Shown piece after piece: positions 16,967-27,653 of a DNA stretch of 64,000 nt. This DNA is from CAWINY01 sp963837635 (GTDB lineage: Bacteria > Acidobacteriota > Terriglobia > Terriglobales > Acidobacteriaceae). The stretch spans positions 868,001-932,000 of the forward strand of contig CAWINY010000006.1 of assembly GCA_963837635.1 (NCBI GenBank), written 5' to 3'. A program made the translations under genes and the position numbers. Under the pieces are notes generated by a model. The model saw nothing but the letters and a program-made list of their open reading frames with translations, made no database searches and was not told the DNA's origin. The stretch's first letter is position 1. The number at the start of each line of letters is the position of its first letter.

Positions 16967-17200
16967 ATGCTGCTGGAATTCTCCCGCTTGGGCATTGGTT
17001 TGCTGATGTTGCTCTTCCATCGGCATATCGCAGATTATCTTATGGAGCAGGAACGGGTGCTGGTGGTGCTCTTCCGCCAGCGTGGCGTGCCCCTGCCGGC
17101 CACCCCGACCACGGAAACCCAACGCAACATCTACTTCGGCATCGGCACCTTCGTGGTGGTGTACCAAATCGTCCGCATCTGGCTGTCGCTGCACGGATAA
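16967..17200 (+). CDS. Small hypothetical membrane-associated protein
   Basis: A 77-residue frame, MLLEFSRLGIGLLMLLFHRH at the start and FGIGTFVVVYQIVRIWLSLHG at the end, with two hydrophobic segments separated by a charged and Pro/Thr-rich linker. The family is not recognised. Support comes from amphipathic composition and a convergent position against rimO. The ribosome-binding site is weak. The 5' flank (16704-16966) holds AT-rich spacer and ATCAGCG-type repeat words but no other gene. Confidence 0.5.
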   Translation: MLLEFSRLGIGLLMLLFHRHIADYLMEQERVLVVLFRQRGVPLPATPTTETQRNIYFGIGTFVVVYQIVRIWLSLHG

Positions 17201-17235
17201 AATCTCAAGGTTGGCAGTCGCTCCGAAGGATCGGC

Positions 17236-18795
17236 CTAGATCAGCTCGGCCACCAGATCGTAATCGTGCGCCGCGGTGATCCGTGCCCGGTGGAATTCGC
17301 CCGGCTTGGGATCGGAGTGATCCCCGAAATCGCTCACATAGACTTTGCCGTCGATCTCCGGGGCGTGCATCGGGGTGCGGCCCTCCCACAACAGCTCGAT
17401 TTCGTTCGACGGCCCTTCCAGCAACAGATCGAACTCCTGTCCGACGAGCGCCCGCTTGCCGCGCCGGCTGATCGTCTTCTGGATCTGCATCAGCTTGCGC
17501 CGGCGGCGCTCGACTTCCTTGGCTGGCAGCTTTTCGCTCAGCTTGAACGATGCCGTGCCCTCTTCAGCCGAGTAGCCGAAGGCGCCCATCCAGTCGAAGC
17601 GCGCCTCGCGCACAAACTCGCACAGTTGCAGGAAGTCCTGCTCCGTCTCGCCGGGGAAGCCGACGATAAACGAGGTCCGGAGCGTCAGGTTGGGGATAGT
17701 GCGCCGCATCTTTTCGATGGACTTCAGGTAAATCTCGGCCCCGCCGCCGCGCTTCATGCGCTTCAGCACCGCGGGCGACGCATGTTGCAAGGGCACGTCG
17801 ATGTAGGAGCAGATTTTCTCGTTCCCCGCGATCGCATCCAGCAGCTTGCCCGTGATCTTGTTGGGATAGGCGTAGAGGAAGCGCACCCAGCGCAGCTCCT
17901 CGATGGTTGCGAGCCGTTCCAGCAGCAGCGCCAGACCGTCCTTCAGACCGAGATCTTCGCCGTAGCAGGTCGTATCCTGCCCAATTAACGTGACCTCCCG
18001 CACCCCGCCCCGCGCCAATTGCTGGGCCTCGGCGATCACCGATTCGAAGCGCCGCGAGCGGAACTTGCCGCGCAGCTGCGGGATGATGCAAAAGGCGCAG
18101 GGATGATCGCATCCCTCGGCAATCTTGATGTACGCCGAATAACCGGGCGTCGCCAGCAGGCGCGGCGTGCTCTCGTCGTACAAATAATTCGGCAAGGCGG
18201 CGACGGCGCCGTCCCAATCCTCGCGCGAAAAGCGCCCCTGCTGGGCGCGCGCGGCGGCCTCCGGTCGGGACGGCACATCCCCGACAACTAGGGGTGGCCC
18301 ACCCTTTCGCGAAGCGAAGGGTGGGGAGGAAACAATTACCTCCGGCCTATTCGGGGTCCCGAGCATCGGGAACGGGCACGGGACCACATTCGGAGGCGCG
18401 ATTCCTGCCGCGGCGAGGATATCATTCAGCTCGCCGGTGCCGACCACGGCATCCACTTCCGGAATGTTCTTGCGAATCTCGTCGCGGTAGCGTTCGACCA
18501 GGCAGCCGGCGACAATCAGTTTCTGCGCCCGCCCTTTGTTCTTTAATTGCGCCATCTCGAGGATGGCGTCCACCGACTCCTGCTTGGCCGTTTCGATGAA
18601 GGAACAGGTATTGACCACAATGACATCGGCTTCTTCCGCCCGCGGCGTGATCTGTGCGCCGGCATGGGACAGCAGGCCCATCATGACCTCGCTGTCCACC
18701 AGGTTCTTGGGGCAGCCCAGGCTGACAAAGCCAATTTTCTTGGGGGCCGCACTTCCTTGGGAGGTGGGAGTAACTGGTTGGTTCTTATCTGGCAT
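17236..18795 (-). CDS. rimO: Ribosomal protein S12 methylthiotransferase
   Basis: Radical-SAM enzyme that adds a methylthio group to an aspartate of ribosomal protein S12. The N-terminal UPF0004 domain carries its cluster cysteines in SLGCPKNLVDSE, NTCSFIETAKQES and AGCLVERY; the radical-SAM CxxxCxxC is CDHPCAFC; the C-terminal TRAM domain ends the protein. Length is 519 versus about 430-450 for the family. The excess is an insert of about 60-70 residues between the two domains, which contains a translated palindromic repeat at 18298-18325. The catalytic motifs are intact, so the protein is probably functional. Confidence 0.93.
   Translation of the reverse strand: MPDKNQPVTPTSQGSAAPKKIGFVSLGCPKNLVDSEVMMGLLSHAGAQITPRAEEADVIVVNTCSFIETAKQESVDAILEMAQLKNKGRAQKLIVAGCLVERYRDEIRKNIPEVDAVVGTGELNDILAAAGIAPPNVVPCPFPMLGTPNRPEVIVSSPPFASRKGGPPLVVGDVPSRPEAAARAQQGRFSREDWDGAVAALPNYLYDESTPRLLATPGYSAYIKIAEGCDHPCAFCIIPQLRGKFRSRRFESVIAEAQQLARGGVREVTLIGQDTTCYGEDLGLKDGLALLLERLATIEELRWVRFLYAYPNKITGKLLDAIAGNEKICSYIDVPLQHASPAVLKRMKRGGGAEIYLKSIEKMRRTIPNLTLRTSFIVGFPGETEQDFLQLCEFVREARFDWMGAFGYSAEEGTASFKLSEKLPAKEVERRRRKLMQIQKTISRRGKRALVGQEFDLLLEGPSNEIELLWEGRTPMHAPEIDGKVYVSDFGDHSDPKPGEFHRARITAAHDYDLVAELI
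18298..18325. repeat. Palindromic repeat within the rimO coding sequence
   Basis: CCCACCCTTTCGC, a GAA loop, and GCGAAGGGTGGG form a hairpin (one bulged T) inside the interdomain insert of rimO, translated as PPFASRKGGPP. It has the GCGAAGCGAAGG word shared with the family B repeats. Confidence 0.7.
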
Positions 18796-18847
18796 GCAAT
18801 TTTCTTATTCTATCAATACGAAGATGCCCACTGCGGAAGAGAGTGAA

Positions 18848-19147
18848 AAACCTGCCACAGAGACACAGAGGCACGGAGGAATAGCAGGTCCTTCGCTTCG
18901 CTCAGGATCTCGGCGGCGGGCTCAGACGCCCGCCAGTCGCCTCGACTTCGCTCCGTCGAACATCACGTATCAGTCGCCCCTGTGGGGCTCCACGGAGCTT
19001 CTTCTGCCTACACCAGGCTTACGCCCGGGGCTAACTTCAGTCGCCCGCCTCGCGGGCTCGTGATGTTCATCCCTGTGGGTGGGCCGCAGGCCCATGTGTC
19101 ACTCAGGATGACAATTCATTACCTCTCTGTGTCTCGGTGGCAGGTAT
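18848..19147. repeat. Composite repeat cluster between rimO and the transglutaminase gene
   Basis: This roughly 300 bp stretch has no gene. It opens with ACCTGCCACAGAGACACAGA near 18849 and closes with its inverse (CTCTGTGTCTCGGTGGCAGG) near 19144, so the block looks like one element with outer inverted ends. Inside are a family B piece (GCAGGTCCTTCGCTTCGCTC at 18884), CGCCCGCC words, and GTGGGCCGCAGGCCCATGTG near 19079, which recurs near 25904 beside the IS110 remnant. Confidence 0.65.
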
Positions 19148-19154
19148 TTCGGAG

Positions 19155-21326
19155 CTAAGGTTTGCGAATCTCTTCATACGCTGCCGGAAGTTGCTGCGCG
19201 TCCTCGGGCGAATCGCCAAAGCGGGCGCGCTCGTAGTGTTGCGTGAAGCGTTCCACTTTGCCGCGAAGGGCGTCATCCTCGATGGCCGCGACAAACTCGG
19301 TGGGGGTTTGGGCGGGCTGCTTTTGCCAGCCTTTGCGCGCGAGCATTCGGGTCATCCGCAGATACCAGATGCTCGCCGCCGCCTGAGGCGCATGTTCCGG
19401 ATGCCGCAGCGCCCACTGCGCGCGCAGCAATCGGCGGATGGGGCCAACATTGGCGGCGAACAGAATCAGCATCATCCCCGCGACAGCCAGCACGGCCCAG
19501 GTGCCCGGTTTTTGCTTGACTTCGCGAACCGCTCTGCGGGCGAGGTCCAGCAGGTGCTCGTAGCGCAGCCGGGTCCAGTCGCGCAAGCGATCCACGCCGC
19601 GCCGGGTATGGTGGATGGCCGTGGCGCCGAGCGTGCGCTGGTGCAGAAAGTCGTAGTTGATGATCCATCCGCGCCAGAACTCGCGCATGGCGTCCAGGTA
19701 CAGCGCCATGCGGCTTTCGTCGGGCGCGGGAATGGCCGAAGCCGGTGTGGGGTCGAAGGTGACCCAACCCGCGCCGGGGATGAAGGCCTCCACCCAGGAG
19801 TGCGCGTCCCTGGCCCGCACAATGTAGTTGCCGGTCAGAGGGTTGAATTCGCCGCCGCGAAAGCCGTTCACCACGCGCGATGGGATGCCCAGGATCCGTA
19901 CCATCACGGCCATGGACGAGGCGAAGTACTCGCAATGCCCCCGCTTGCGTGTGAAGAGAAATTCAGCCAGCGGGTCCCGCGGGATCGTCAATCCCTGGTT
20001 GAGCGTGTATCCGTAATGGGTTGAGAGGTAGCTTTCGATAGCGGCGGCCTTGTCGAACGGAGTTTCGGCTGCCGCTGTGATCTGCTGGGTCAATTCGGGG
20101 ATGCGGGGATCAAGCGATGCCAGTTGCAGGTAGCGCAAGGCGATCTTGGGCGGAATGGGGCCTTGCGCGGCGCGCAACCGCTTCGGGTCGCGCAGCGGCA
20201 CGCTTGAGATAGCCTCGTAGCGGGTGATGGGCCGTTCGCGATCATTGTCGTAAACCGAGCCGCCGTCATCGACCCCGATTTCGGCATAGTTGCCAAGCAG
20301 TTCCATGGGCCGCGGCGCGAGGAAGAAAAGGTTGGTGTCGATTGGCTCCAGCAGGGCGCGATAGTGCAATACCCGTGCCGTCCCGAGGGCTGCCTCCCAA
20401 GGCGGATACAGCTTGGCGATGGGGAAAGCCGATTCGCCATAACCGTCGGCCAAGAGCAATGCCATGTCGCGCTTTGGATTCGACCAGCTCCGGCCGTCGA
20501 AGATGCCCAGCGCAATCCCGCGCCAGTACAAGCCCGCCAGGTCGCCGGGGTGCGTATGCTCGCCGACGAGCTGCACGTGCATCACCAGGGTGTTCAGCAA
20601 CTGGATCTGGCCGATCTGTCCCAGTTGCACGGAGTCGCTGAAGCCGCTCTGAAGCTGGTCCCGCGGCGCGAGCGCGCTCATGTATCCGCCGCTCATGCGC
20701 GGCAGCAGGACAAACAGCACGGACGCGCCCAGCAGGATCGCCGCCACCAAGGTGAAAACCATGACGGTCAGCCGGGTTGGCAGGCGGCCGGAGAGCTCCA
20801 TTTCCCGGGCTTGCGTTTGCGCCCGGGCCGCCGCCCGCTTCATCTCCAGCGCGACAAAGGTGGTGGCCGCCAGGATGACAAACACCAGAAAGGAGATGAG
20901 GAAGAGCGTGTCCACGGTCAGAACCGAGCCCGCCAGCACCTCCAGGAAGGCCAGCACGCCCAGGTAGACGTAGTCCCGGTCGCGGCGCACGGAGAAAATC
21001 TTGACTACCATGCTGAACAGCAACAGGTGGACACTGGCCGTCACGAAGGTTTTCGAAAGCGCGAAGTAGTCGAAGGCGTAGAACAAGACGTAGGCGAGGG
21101 TGAGCCGCGAGGTCCAGCTCTCCGGGACGTTCCAGGTGCGCTCTTTGGCGAGGAGATATCCGCGCAAGACCAGCGCCACGGAGACGCAGAGCACCGAGGG
21201 CGTGTCCAGTTGGCCGGTGGTGATCAGCAGGGAAAAGCCGGCGACCACCAGCAAATAGAGCGACACCTCGAAGTAGCGGTCGATCCGCTGCCGCGAGTTC
21301 ATCGCCGCCGCTGAGGCCGGAGCCAT
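19155..21326 (-). CDS. TgpA-type membrane transglutaminase (DUF3488/DUF4129 family)
   Basis: A 723-residue inner-membrane protein. About residues 20-230 contain multiple hydrophobic helices (DUF3488-like). The soluble transglutaminase-like domain has the catalytic Cys in KRGHCEYFASSMAVMVR (about residue 462), His in RARDAHSWVEAF (about 508) and Asp in WVTFDPTPAS (about 524). One more membrane helix (TWAVLAVAGMMLILFAANV) precedes the C-terminal DUF4129-like tail. All three catalytic residues are present. In other bacteria the gene often follows a MoxR ATPase and a DUF58 protein; neither is in this window. Confidence 0.9.
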   Translation of the reverse strand: MAPASAAAMNSRQRIDRYFEVSLYLLVVAGFSLLITTGQLDTPSVLCVSVALVLRGYLLAKERTWNVPESWTSRLTLAYVLFYAFDYFALSKTFVTASVHLLLFSMVVKIFSVRRDRDYVYLGVLAFLEVLAGSVLTVDTLFLISFLVFVILAATTFVALEMKRAAARAQTQAREMELSGRLPTRLTVMVFTLVAAILLGASVLFVLLPRMSGGYMSALAPRDQLQSGFSDSVQLGQIGQIQLLNTLVMHVQLVGEHTHPGDLAGLYWRGIALGIFDGRSWSNPKRDMALLLADGYGESAFPIAKLYPPWEAALGTARVLHYRALLEPIDTNLFFLAPRPMELLGNYAEIGVDDGGSVYDNDRERPITRYEAISSVPLRDPKRLRAAQGPIPPKIALRYLQLASLDPRIPELTQQITAAAETPFDKAAAIESYLSTHYGYTLNQGLTIPRDPLAEFLFTRKRGHCEYFASSMAVMVRILGIPSRVVNGFRGGEFNPLTGNYIVRARDAHSWVEAFIPGAGWVTFDPTPASAIPAPDESRMALYLDAMREFWRGWIINYDFLHQRTLGATAIHHTRRGVDRLRDWTRLRYEHLLDLARRAVREVKQKPGTWAVLAVAGMMLILFAANVGPIRRLLRAQWALRHPEHAPQAAASIWYLRMTRMLARKGWQKQPAQTPTEFVAAIEDDALRGKVERFTQHYERARFGDSPEDAQQLPAAYEEIRKP

Positions 21327-21450
21327 AGGCTTATTGTCGCGCAGAATCGCTATCGGTTGTCAGCAGACGCGAACAAACCTTTTCACCGCAGAAGACTACG
21401 AGGGCGCTGAGGAAGAGCGCAGAGGAAAAATCAATTTTGCGCCGGAAACC

Positions 21451-21927
21451 TCACGAGCCAGGACCCCATGCGCCAAGCTGGCGGCGGACGGCGACAATCT
21501 CGCCCAGGTGATATGCGGTATGGTCCGCCACCAGCAACGCTTCGCGAAGATAGGTCTGGCCGTCGCCCCAGGGAATCTTTTTGAACAGGTCGTGCGAGCG
21601 CACCATGTCTTCGATCCCGGCGAGATCACGCCGGTAATGAGCGATGGCCCGGTTCCAGGCGGCTTGGCTCTCCGGGACGGCGCGTTTCGGCCAGTAGTCG
21701 TCGGGCCACGCCCGCTCGCGGTAATCAGGGTTGGTGCAAAAGTCGAGAATGTCCGCCTGTGCCAAGCGGATGTGCTCCAGCAGTTGCCAGGCAGAGTACG
21801 GCAGTTTACGCGGCTTCTTGCCGCGCAACACGGCAGGGAAGCCTCTTACCACGTCGTCGAACTTGGCGTGCGCGCCGCCTCCGGTGAGAAGAAACAGGAC
21901 GTGCTCGCGAAGGGCTTGATCGTTCAT
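21451..21927 (-). CDS. DinB-like domain protein
   Basis: A 158-residue four-helix-bundle protein of the DinB/YfiT superfamily. The N-terminal helix FDDVVRGFPAVLRGKKP leads to YSAWQLLEHIRLAQADILDF with the family's conserved His, and near the C-terminus VADHTAYHLGEIVAVRRQLG supplies the HxxxH metal-binding pair. Members are metal-dependent, often thiol-related, enzymes of varied function; the substrate cannot be told. Its ATG overlaps the TGA of the upstream lipoprotein gene (21924-21927). Confidence 0.82.
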   Translation of the reverse strand: MNDQALREHVLFLLTGGGAHAKFDDVVRGFPAVLRGKKPRKLPYSAWQLLEHIRLAQADILDFCTNPDYRERAWPDDYWPKRAVPESQAAWNRAIAHYRRDLAGIEDMVRSHDLFKKIPWGDGQTYLREALLVADHTAYHLGEIVAVRRQLGAWGPGS

Positions 21928-22247
21928 GGTCCTGTCCGGGTTGGCTCAACCTTCCGCGACACCAGCTTGCCATCCGCCCCGAAGTGAAATGTGACCTGCA
22001 CATCACTATGGACCGACTCCGTAGCTGACGGCTTGTTGCGAAAGATGGCGACGATGTCCTGCGCGTTGTCGGTGTGCTCAATGTTACGCCGGTCGAGGAA
22101 TGAGGTGACATGTCTGCGATCCGACCCATCGGGCAGCTCCTGCGCCACATAGCTGGAAACATTTGCTGTGGTCCAGACCTGCTTGTTGCAGGCTGCCGAA
22201 AGGAGGAGCAGCAGGATCGCCGCTACGAGAAGGACACGGGAGCGCAT
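21924..22247 (-). CDS. Small lipoprotein
   Basis: A 107-residue protein starting MRSRVLLVAAILLLLLSAAC, a typical signal peptide with a lipobox (LSAAC-N) giving a lipidated Cys at residue 20. The mature part (SSYVAQELPDGSDRRHVTSF and FHFGADGKLVSRKVEPTRTG) resembles small periplasmic domains of the SmpA/OmlA or BLIP-like type, but no firm family call is made. The ATG at 22247 is chosen over a longer upstream frame because that extension is translated repeat sequence. It is translationally coupled to the DinB-like gene. Confidence 0.7.
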   Translation of the reverse strand: MRSRVLLVAAILLLLLSAACNKQVWTTANVSSYVAQELPDGSDRRHVTSFLDRRNIEHTDNAQDIVAIFRNKPSATESVHSDVQVTFHFGADGKLVSRKVEPTRTGP

Positions 22248-22277
22248 GGCAGGAAATGATATCGCGGAAAGGAAGCT

Positions 22278-22453
22278 TTCAATTTCCGATTTTCGATTTC
22301 TGATTGGGAGAAGCTCTTCACCGCAGAGGGCGCAGAGATTTAGCGCAGAGGACGCAAAGGAAGAAGACAAGACGAAAACTGTTTGAAGACCAGAAAATCG
22401 GAAATTGAAATTCCTCCGCGTTCTCTGCGTGAATTTCTCTGCGCCCTCTGCGG
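22278..22453. repeat. Nested inverted repeat (CCGCAGAGGGCGCAGAG family)
   Basis: TTTCAATTTCCGATTTTC at 22278 is inverted at 22393-22410, and CCGCAGAGGGCGCAGAG at 22321 is inverted as CTCTGCGCCCTCTGCGG ending at 22453. The CCGCAGA...CGCAGAG family also appears near 21380-21425, 33557 and 50783-50993. Confidence 0.65.
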
Positions 22454-22461
22454 TAAGAACT

Positions 22462-24273
22462 TTACGAGTCTTCACCTACGCGCAACACGGCCAGGAATGC
22501 CTCTTGCGGGATATCGACCTTGCCGATCCGCTTCATGCGCTTCTTGCCCGCTTTTTGCTTCTCCAGCAGCTTGCGCTTGCGGCTGATGTCGCCGCCGTAG
22601 CACTTGGCGATCACGTTCTTGCGGATGGCGCCCACGGTTTCGCGGGCGATCACCTTGGCCCCAATCGCCGCCTGGATGGCCACCTCGAACATCTGGCGCG
22701 GGATCAACTCGCGCATCTTGCTCACCAGCGCGCGTCCGCGTTCGTAGGCAGAGTCGCGGTGCGCGATGATGGAGAGCGCATCCACCGAATCGCCTGCGAC
22801 CAGAATATCCAGCTTCACCATGGGTGATTCCCATGTCCCCGTGAAATGGTAGTCGAGTGACGCATAGCCGCGCGACACGCTCTTCAGCTTGTCGTAGAAA
22901 TCGAGCACCACTTCGTTCAGCGGCAATTCGTAGGTGAGCATCACGCGGGAGCCGCTCAGGTACTCGAAATTCTTCTGCCGGCCGCGCTTTTCTTCCACCA
23001 GCTTGAAGATCGCGCCCACGTACTCTTCCTTAGTGATGATGGTGGCCAGGATCACCGGCTCTTCGATCTTCTGGATCTCGCCCTGCGCCGGCCATTTCGA
23101 GGGGTTGTCCACTTCCTCGATGGTCCCATCCGTGCGCGTGATCCGGTAACGGACGCTGGGCGCGGTGATGATCAGGTCCAAGTCGTACTCGCGCTCCAGG
23201 CGCTCCTGGATGATATCCATGTGCAGTAGGCCGAGAAATCCGCAGCGGAAGCCGAAGCCCAGCGCCGCCGAACTTTCCGGCTCGAAGAAGAACGAAGCGT
23301 CGTTCAGCCGCAGCTTTTCGAGCGCTTCGCGCAAGGCGGTGTGTTCGGAAGAATCCACCGTGTAGAGCCCGGCGAAGACCATGGGCTTGATGTCTTCAAA
23401 GCCTGCCAATGGCTCGATTGCGGGCCGGTCGTCGTCGGTGATGGTGTCGCCGATCTTGGTGTCCGCCACGTTCTTGATATTGGCGACCACAAAGCCCACT
23501 TCGCCGGCTTCGAGCTGATCCACTTCGACCGGTTTTGGCGTCATCACACCGAGCGCTTCCACCTGGAATACCTTGCCGTTCCACCACAAGCGGACCTTCT
23601 GACCCTTGCGCAGCGTGCCGTGGAAGACGCGGGCCAGCACCACCACGCCGCGGTACGGGTCGAACCACGAATCGAAAATCAGCGCCTGGGTAGGGGCCTG
23701 CGGCAAGCCCTTGGGCGGCGGGATGCGCTTGACGATCGCCTCCAGCACCTCGGGCACTCCCATGCCGGTCTTGGCGCTGATGAGGCAGGCATCGGTTGCA
23801 TCCAGACCGACGGCGCCCTCGATCATCTCGCGCGTGCCCTCCACGTCGGCGCCGGGCAGATCGATCTTGTTGATGACCGAGATGATCTCCAGCCCGTGGT
23901 TGATCGCCAGGTACGAGTTCGCCAGGGTCTGCGCTTCGACGCCCTGGCTGGCGTCCACCACCAGCAGCGCGCCTTCGCAGGAGGCCAGTGCGCGCGACAC
24001 CTCGTAGGAAAAATCCACGTGGCCCGGGGTATCGATCAGGTTCAACTGATAGGTCTGGCCGTCGTGGGCGGTGTACATCATGCGTACCGCGTGGGCCTTG
24101 ATGGTGATGCCGCGCTCGCGCTCCAGGTCCATGGCGTCGAGCACCTGCTCCTGGCCTGCCATCTCACGGGCAGACAAGGACCCGGTAAGTTCCAGCAGGC
24201 GGTCGGAGAGCGTGGTCTTCCCATGGTCGATATGGGCGATGATGGCGAAATTTCGGATAAAAGCGCGGTCCAT
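22462..24273 (-). CDS. lepA: Elongation factor 4 (LepA)
   Basis: Ribosome-associated translational GTPase of 603 residues that back-translocates or remodels stalled ribosomes. G1 is AHIDHGKTTLSDRLLE (residue 13 on), G3 is LIDTPGHVDFSYEV, and G4 is VINKIDLPGADVE. The C-terminal LepA-specific domain includes KCYGGDISRKRKLLEKQKAG. The protein has normal length and all motifs intact. Confidence 0.97.
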   Translation of the reverse strand: MDRAFIRNFAIIAHIDHGKTTLSDRLLELTGSLSAREMAGQEQVLDAMDLERERGITIKAHAVRMMYTAHDGQTYQLNLIDTPGHVDFSYEVSRALASCEGALLVVDASQGVEAQTLANSYLAINHGLEIISVINKIDLPGADVEGTREMIEGAVGLDATDACLISAKTGMGVPEVLEAIVKRIPPPKGLPQAPTQALIFDSWFDPYRGVVVLARVFHGTLRKGQKVRLWWNGKVFQVEALGVMTPKPVEVDQLEAGEVGFVVANIKNVADTKIGDTITDDDRPAIEPLAGFEDIKPMVFAGLYTVDSSEHTALREALEKLRLNDASFFFEPESSAALGFGFRCGFLGLLHMDIIQERLEREYDLDLIITAPSVRYRITRTDGTIEEVDNPSKWPAQGEIQKIEEPVILATIITKEEYVGAIFKLVEEKRGRQKNFEYLSGSRVMLTYELPLNEVVLDFYDKLKSVSRGYASLDYHFTGTWESPMVKLDILVAGDSVDALSIIAHRDSAYERGRALVSKMRELIPRQMFEVAIQAAIGAKVIARETVGAIRKNVIAKCYGGDISRKRKLLEKQKAGKKRMKRIGKVDIPQEAFLAVLRVGEDS

Positions 24274-24398
24274 GCGAGGTCGTGGGGCCTTCGGAGGCTA
24301 ATCTTTGATTCTAGCATTGGTCATTGGGGCTCAAGGGGTAACGCGCCAGTCGGTGGTGTCCTAATTTGAAAACTGCACTCAAATTAGCGCTAGTCGCG

Positions 24399-25266
24399 TC
24401 AATGTACCTCGTTGTGTTTGTCGCACTGGGGTATTGCCCCGGCAGCAAAACGGGACCAGCAACTAAGTGTCCAATAATGAGTACCCCAGCTGTCCCAGTA
24501 ATCTTGACGAGCCACGAAGAAGACGGAAAAGTCGTTAGCAAGAATGAAATCGATATCTTTCGTGGTTGGGATTTTGGCGCTTTGGGGATTCGAAAACGCG
24601 AGGCCCATTGGGATACTTTTCATGTCAGACGGGACAAGGGGAGGGATGATTCTTTCAGGAGCGGCGTAGTCACTACTATTGGCTACCTCGTCAAACCATT
24701 TATCCACCTCACGCAAGGCTGTTTTGACAAAAAAGATCGCCGTGATCTGCTTAGCCTTAAGTGCTGGCGATTTTCCATAATTTATCCAGAAAAGCGTGGC
24801 TTCGATTCTTTTGTCTGGAAAAAGAGGACGAGGATTGATGTCTGCAATAACATATGGCCGCTGACCTTGTTGAAATTGAGTTTGAAGCGTTTGAGCGGAT
24901 CTGATTGCCGCATCAGCTTGGTCACGAGCAGCAATGGCTTGCTGCAGGGCGATTCTCAATTGCCGTTCGACTCGTTTGGCATTTGCAGAAGAATCTGTGG
25001 CCGATTGTGTGTAACCGCATCCCTTGCAGCTTGGGCTTGCTGCTGCGCAATGCCCAATTGCCGCTCAACCTTGTGCGACGCTTCTATCGCATCTGTGGCA
25101 GCATTCTGAGCTTGTCCGTTCAGTATCCCAGTCTGCGTCTGCATTTCTTTGAACTGCTCCCTGAAGACTTTAAGCTGACCTCCATAAATGCAGACAGCAG
25201 CAATCCCGACCGCAACCAGAATGACATTCGTGCCCCACTGGAGCCAATCAATAGTCCGAGTACCAC
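24399..25266 (-). pseudogene. Frameshifted coiled-coil membrane protein gene, 5' end lost
   Basis: One reverse-strand frame (25266 to about 25015) reads TIDWLQWGTNVILVAVGIAAV, a membrane anchor, then KVFREQFKEMQTQTGILNG and a coiled coil with SHKVERQLGIAQQQAQAARD. It stops at 24956-24958. A second frame continues the same pattern (SANAKRVERQLRIALQQAIA then GQRPYVIADINPRPLF) to 24399. KVERQLGIAQQQAQAARD and RVERQLRIALQQAIAARD are near repeats, so the two frames look like one gene split by a one-base frameshift around 25000-25020. No ATG precedes the anchor; family B repeat sequence and the IS110 remnant lie there instead. Such anchor-plus-coiled-coil proteins are common hypotheticals of unknown role. 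Confidence 0.6.
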
Positions 25267-25310
25267 CAACAGGTCCTTCGCTCCGCTCCGTCGAAAATCA
25301 CCCCTGTCAA

Positions 25311-25895
25311 TCACGCGTCTGCTGGAACAGGGCTGAGGACAACGTTGTAGCCGAGGCGGCGAAGGGCTCGCGCCAGGGTGCGAGCGCGTTGCTGTCGGGC
25401 CTTGGGATCGCGTTGCGCACCGTGCTCGATATAGTGAACTCCTTCGTGCAAAATCTTTCACACCAGGCGACAGAGGCGGTGGGCCACGGCCCAAAGCGCT
25501 TGCCGATAGCCCAAGCGCGGCAGCAAACGCCGGAACACCACCTGGAAGGGGCTGCCCTTCGTCTTCACGGCGGCTTGCGCGACCTCCGTCAGTACCCGCC
25601 GCATATACTTGTTGCCTTTCGCCGAACGGCTGCTGTGGTTCTGCTCGGCGCTTTCGTCCCGCCCCGGAGCGGTTCCTACCCACGACGCCAGTTGGGCTGC
25701 CGAGTCGAACGTCGCCGCCCGCGCTCCCACTTCGGCGATGACTTGCTGCGCCGAGTCCGCGCCGAAACCGGGCACTTCGGCCAGCCGCAGTACCGCATCT
25801 TCGTGTCCTTTCATGGCCTTCGCGGTCATGCCATGGACGGTTTCCAGTTGCTCGTCAATTAACCGCAGCCGGCGCAGATACAGCCCCAGCACCAC
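25311..25895 (-). pseudogene. IS110-family transposase remnant
   Basis: The reverse strand carries the C-terminal Transposase_20 part of an IS110 transposase: EVPGFGADSAQQVIAEVGA, ASWVGTAPGRDESAEQN, SAKGNKYMRRVLTEVAQAA. After HRLCRLV an in-frame TGA (25458-25460) stands where the family usually has Trp (LVWKILHEG), and the frame then continues KILHEGVHYIEHGAQRDPKA to a stop at 25311. The N-terminal catalytic DEDD domain is absent. It is therefore both truncated and interrupted by a nonsense codon, an old dead insertion. Confidence 0.85.
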
Positions 25896-25950
25896 TGTGG
25901 GTGGGCCGAAGGCCCATGTGTCACTCAGGATGACAATTTTGTTTCAAGCA

Positions 25951-25982
25951 AAAAAACGCGCCCGTTGGGTTGGGCGCGTTTT
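25951..25982 (-). terminator. Intrinsic terminator downstream of fumC
   Basis: AACGCGCCC (25955-25963) pairs with GGGCGCGTT (25972-25980) around an 8-base loop. Read on the minus strand, the stem is followed by a run of T residues, so it should end the fumC transcript. Confidence 0.85.
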
Positions 25983-26030
25983 CTGCTTAGATCCGTTCTC
26001 AATCCGCGTGAATCCGCGGTAAGAATTTGC

Positions 26031-27434
<1,404 letters not shown>

Positions 27435-27653
27435 GAATGCTTCTGCCTCCCGAAAGGATTGTGACCAGATTGGATGAAGAACGAAATCGGGCCGGACCTT
27501 AGCACGGGTCCGGCAGGATTTTCTGGGAACTCCGCATTATAGTCCGCCGAAAGGGCAGAGAACAGCGCTTTTGACGCCTCGTGACGGAACTGAGGCAAGC
27601 AACCTCCAAGGGATTGATGTACACTTTCCCGGCGCTGCTTCTCCTGCGCCCCT

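Noticed and set aside
22248..22475. Longer start for the small lipoprotein at 22475
   Set aside because: The extra residues are translated repeat (TAEGAEKFTQRTRR) and would destroy the signal peptide position.
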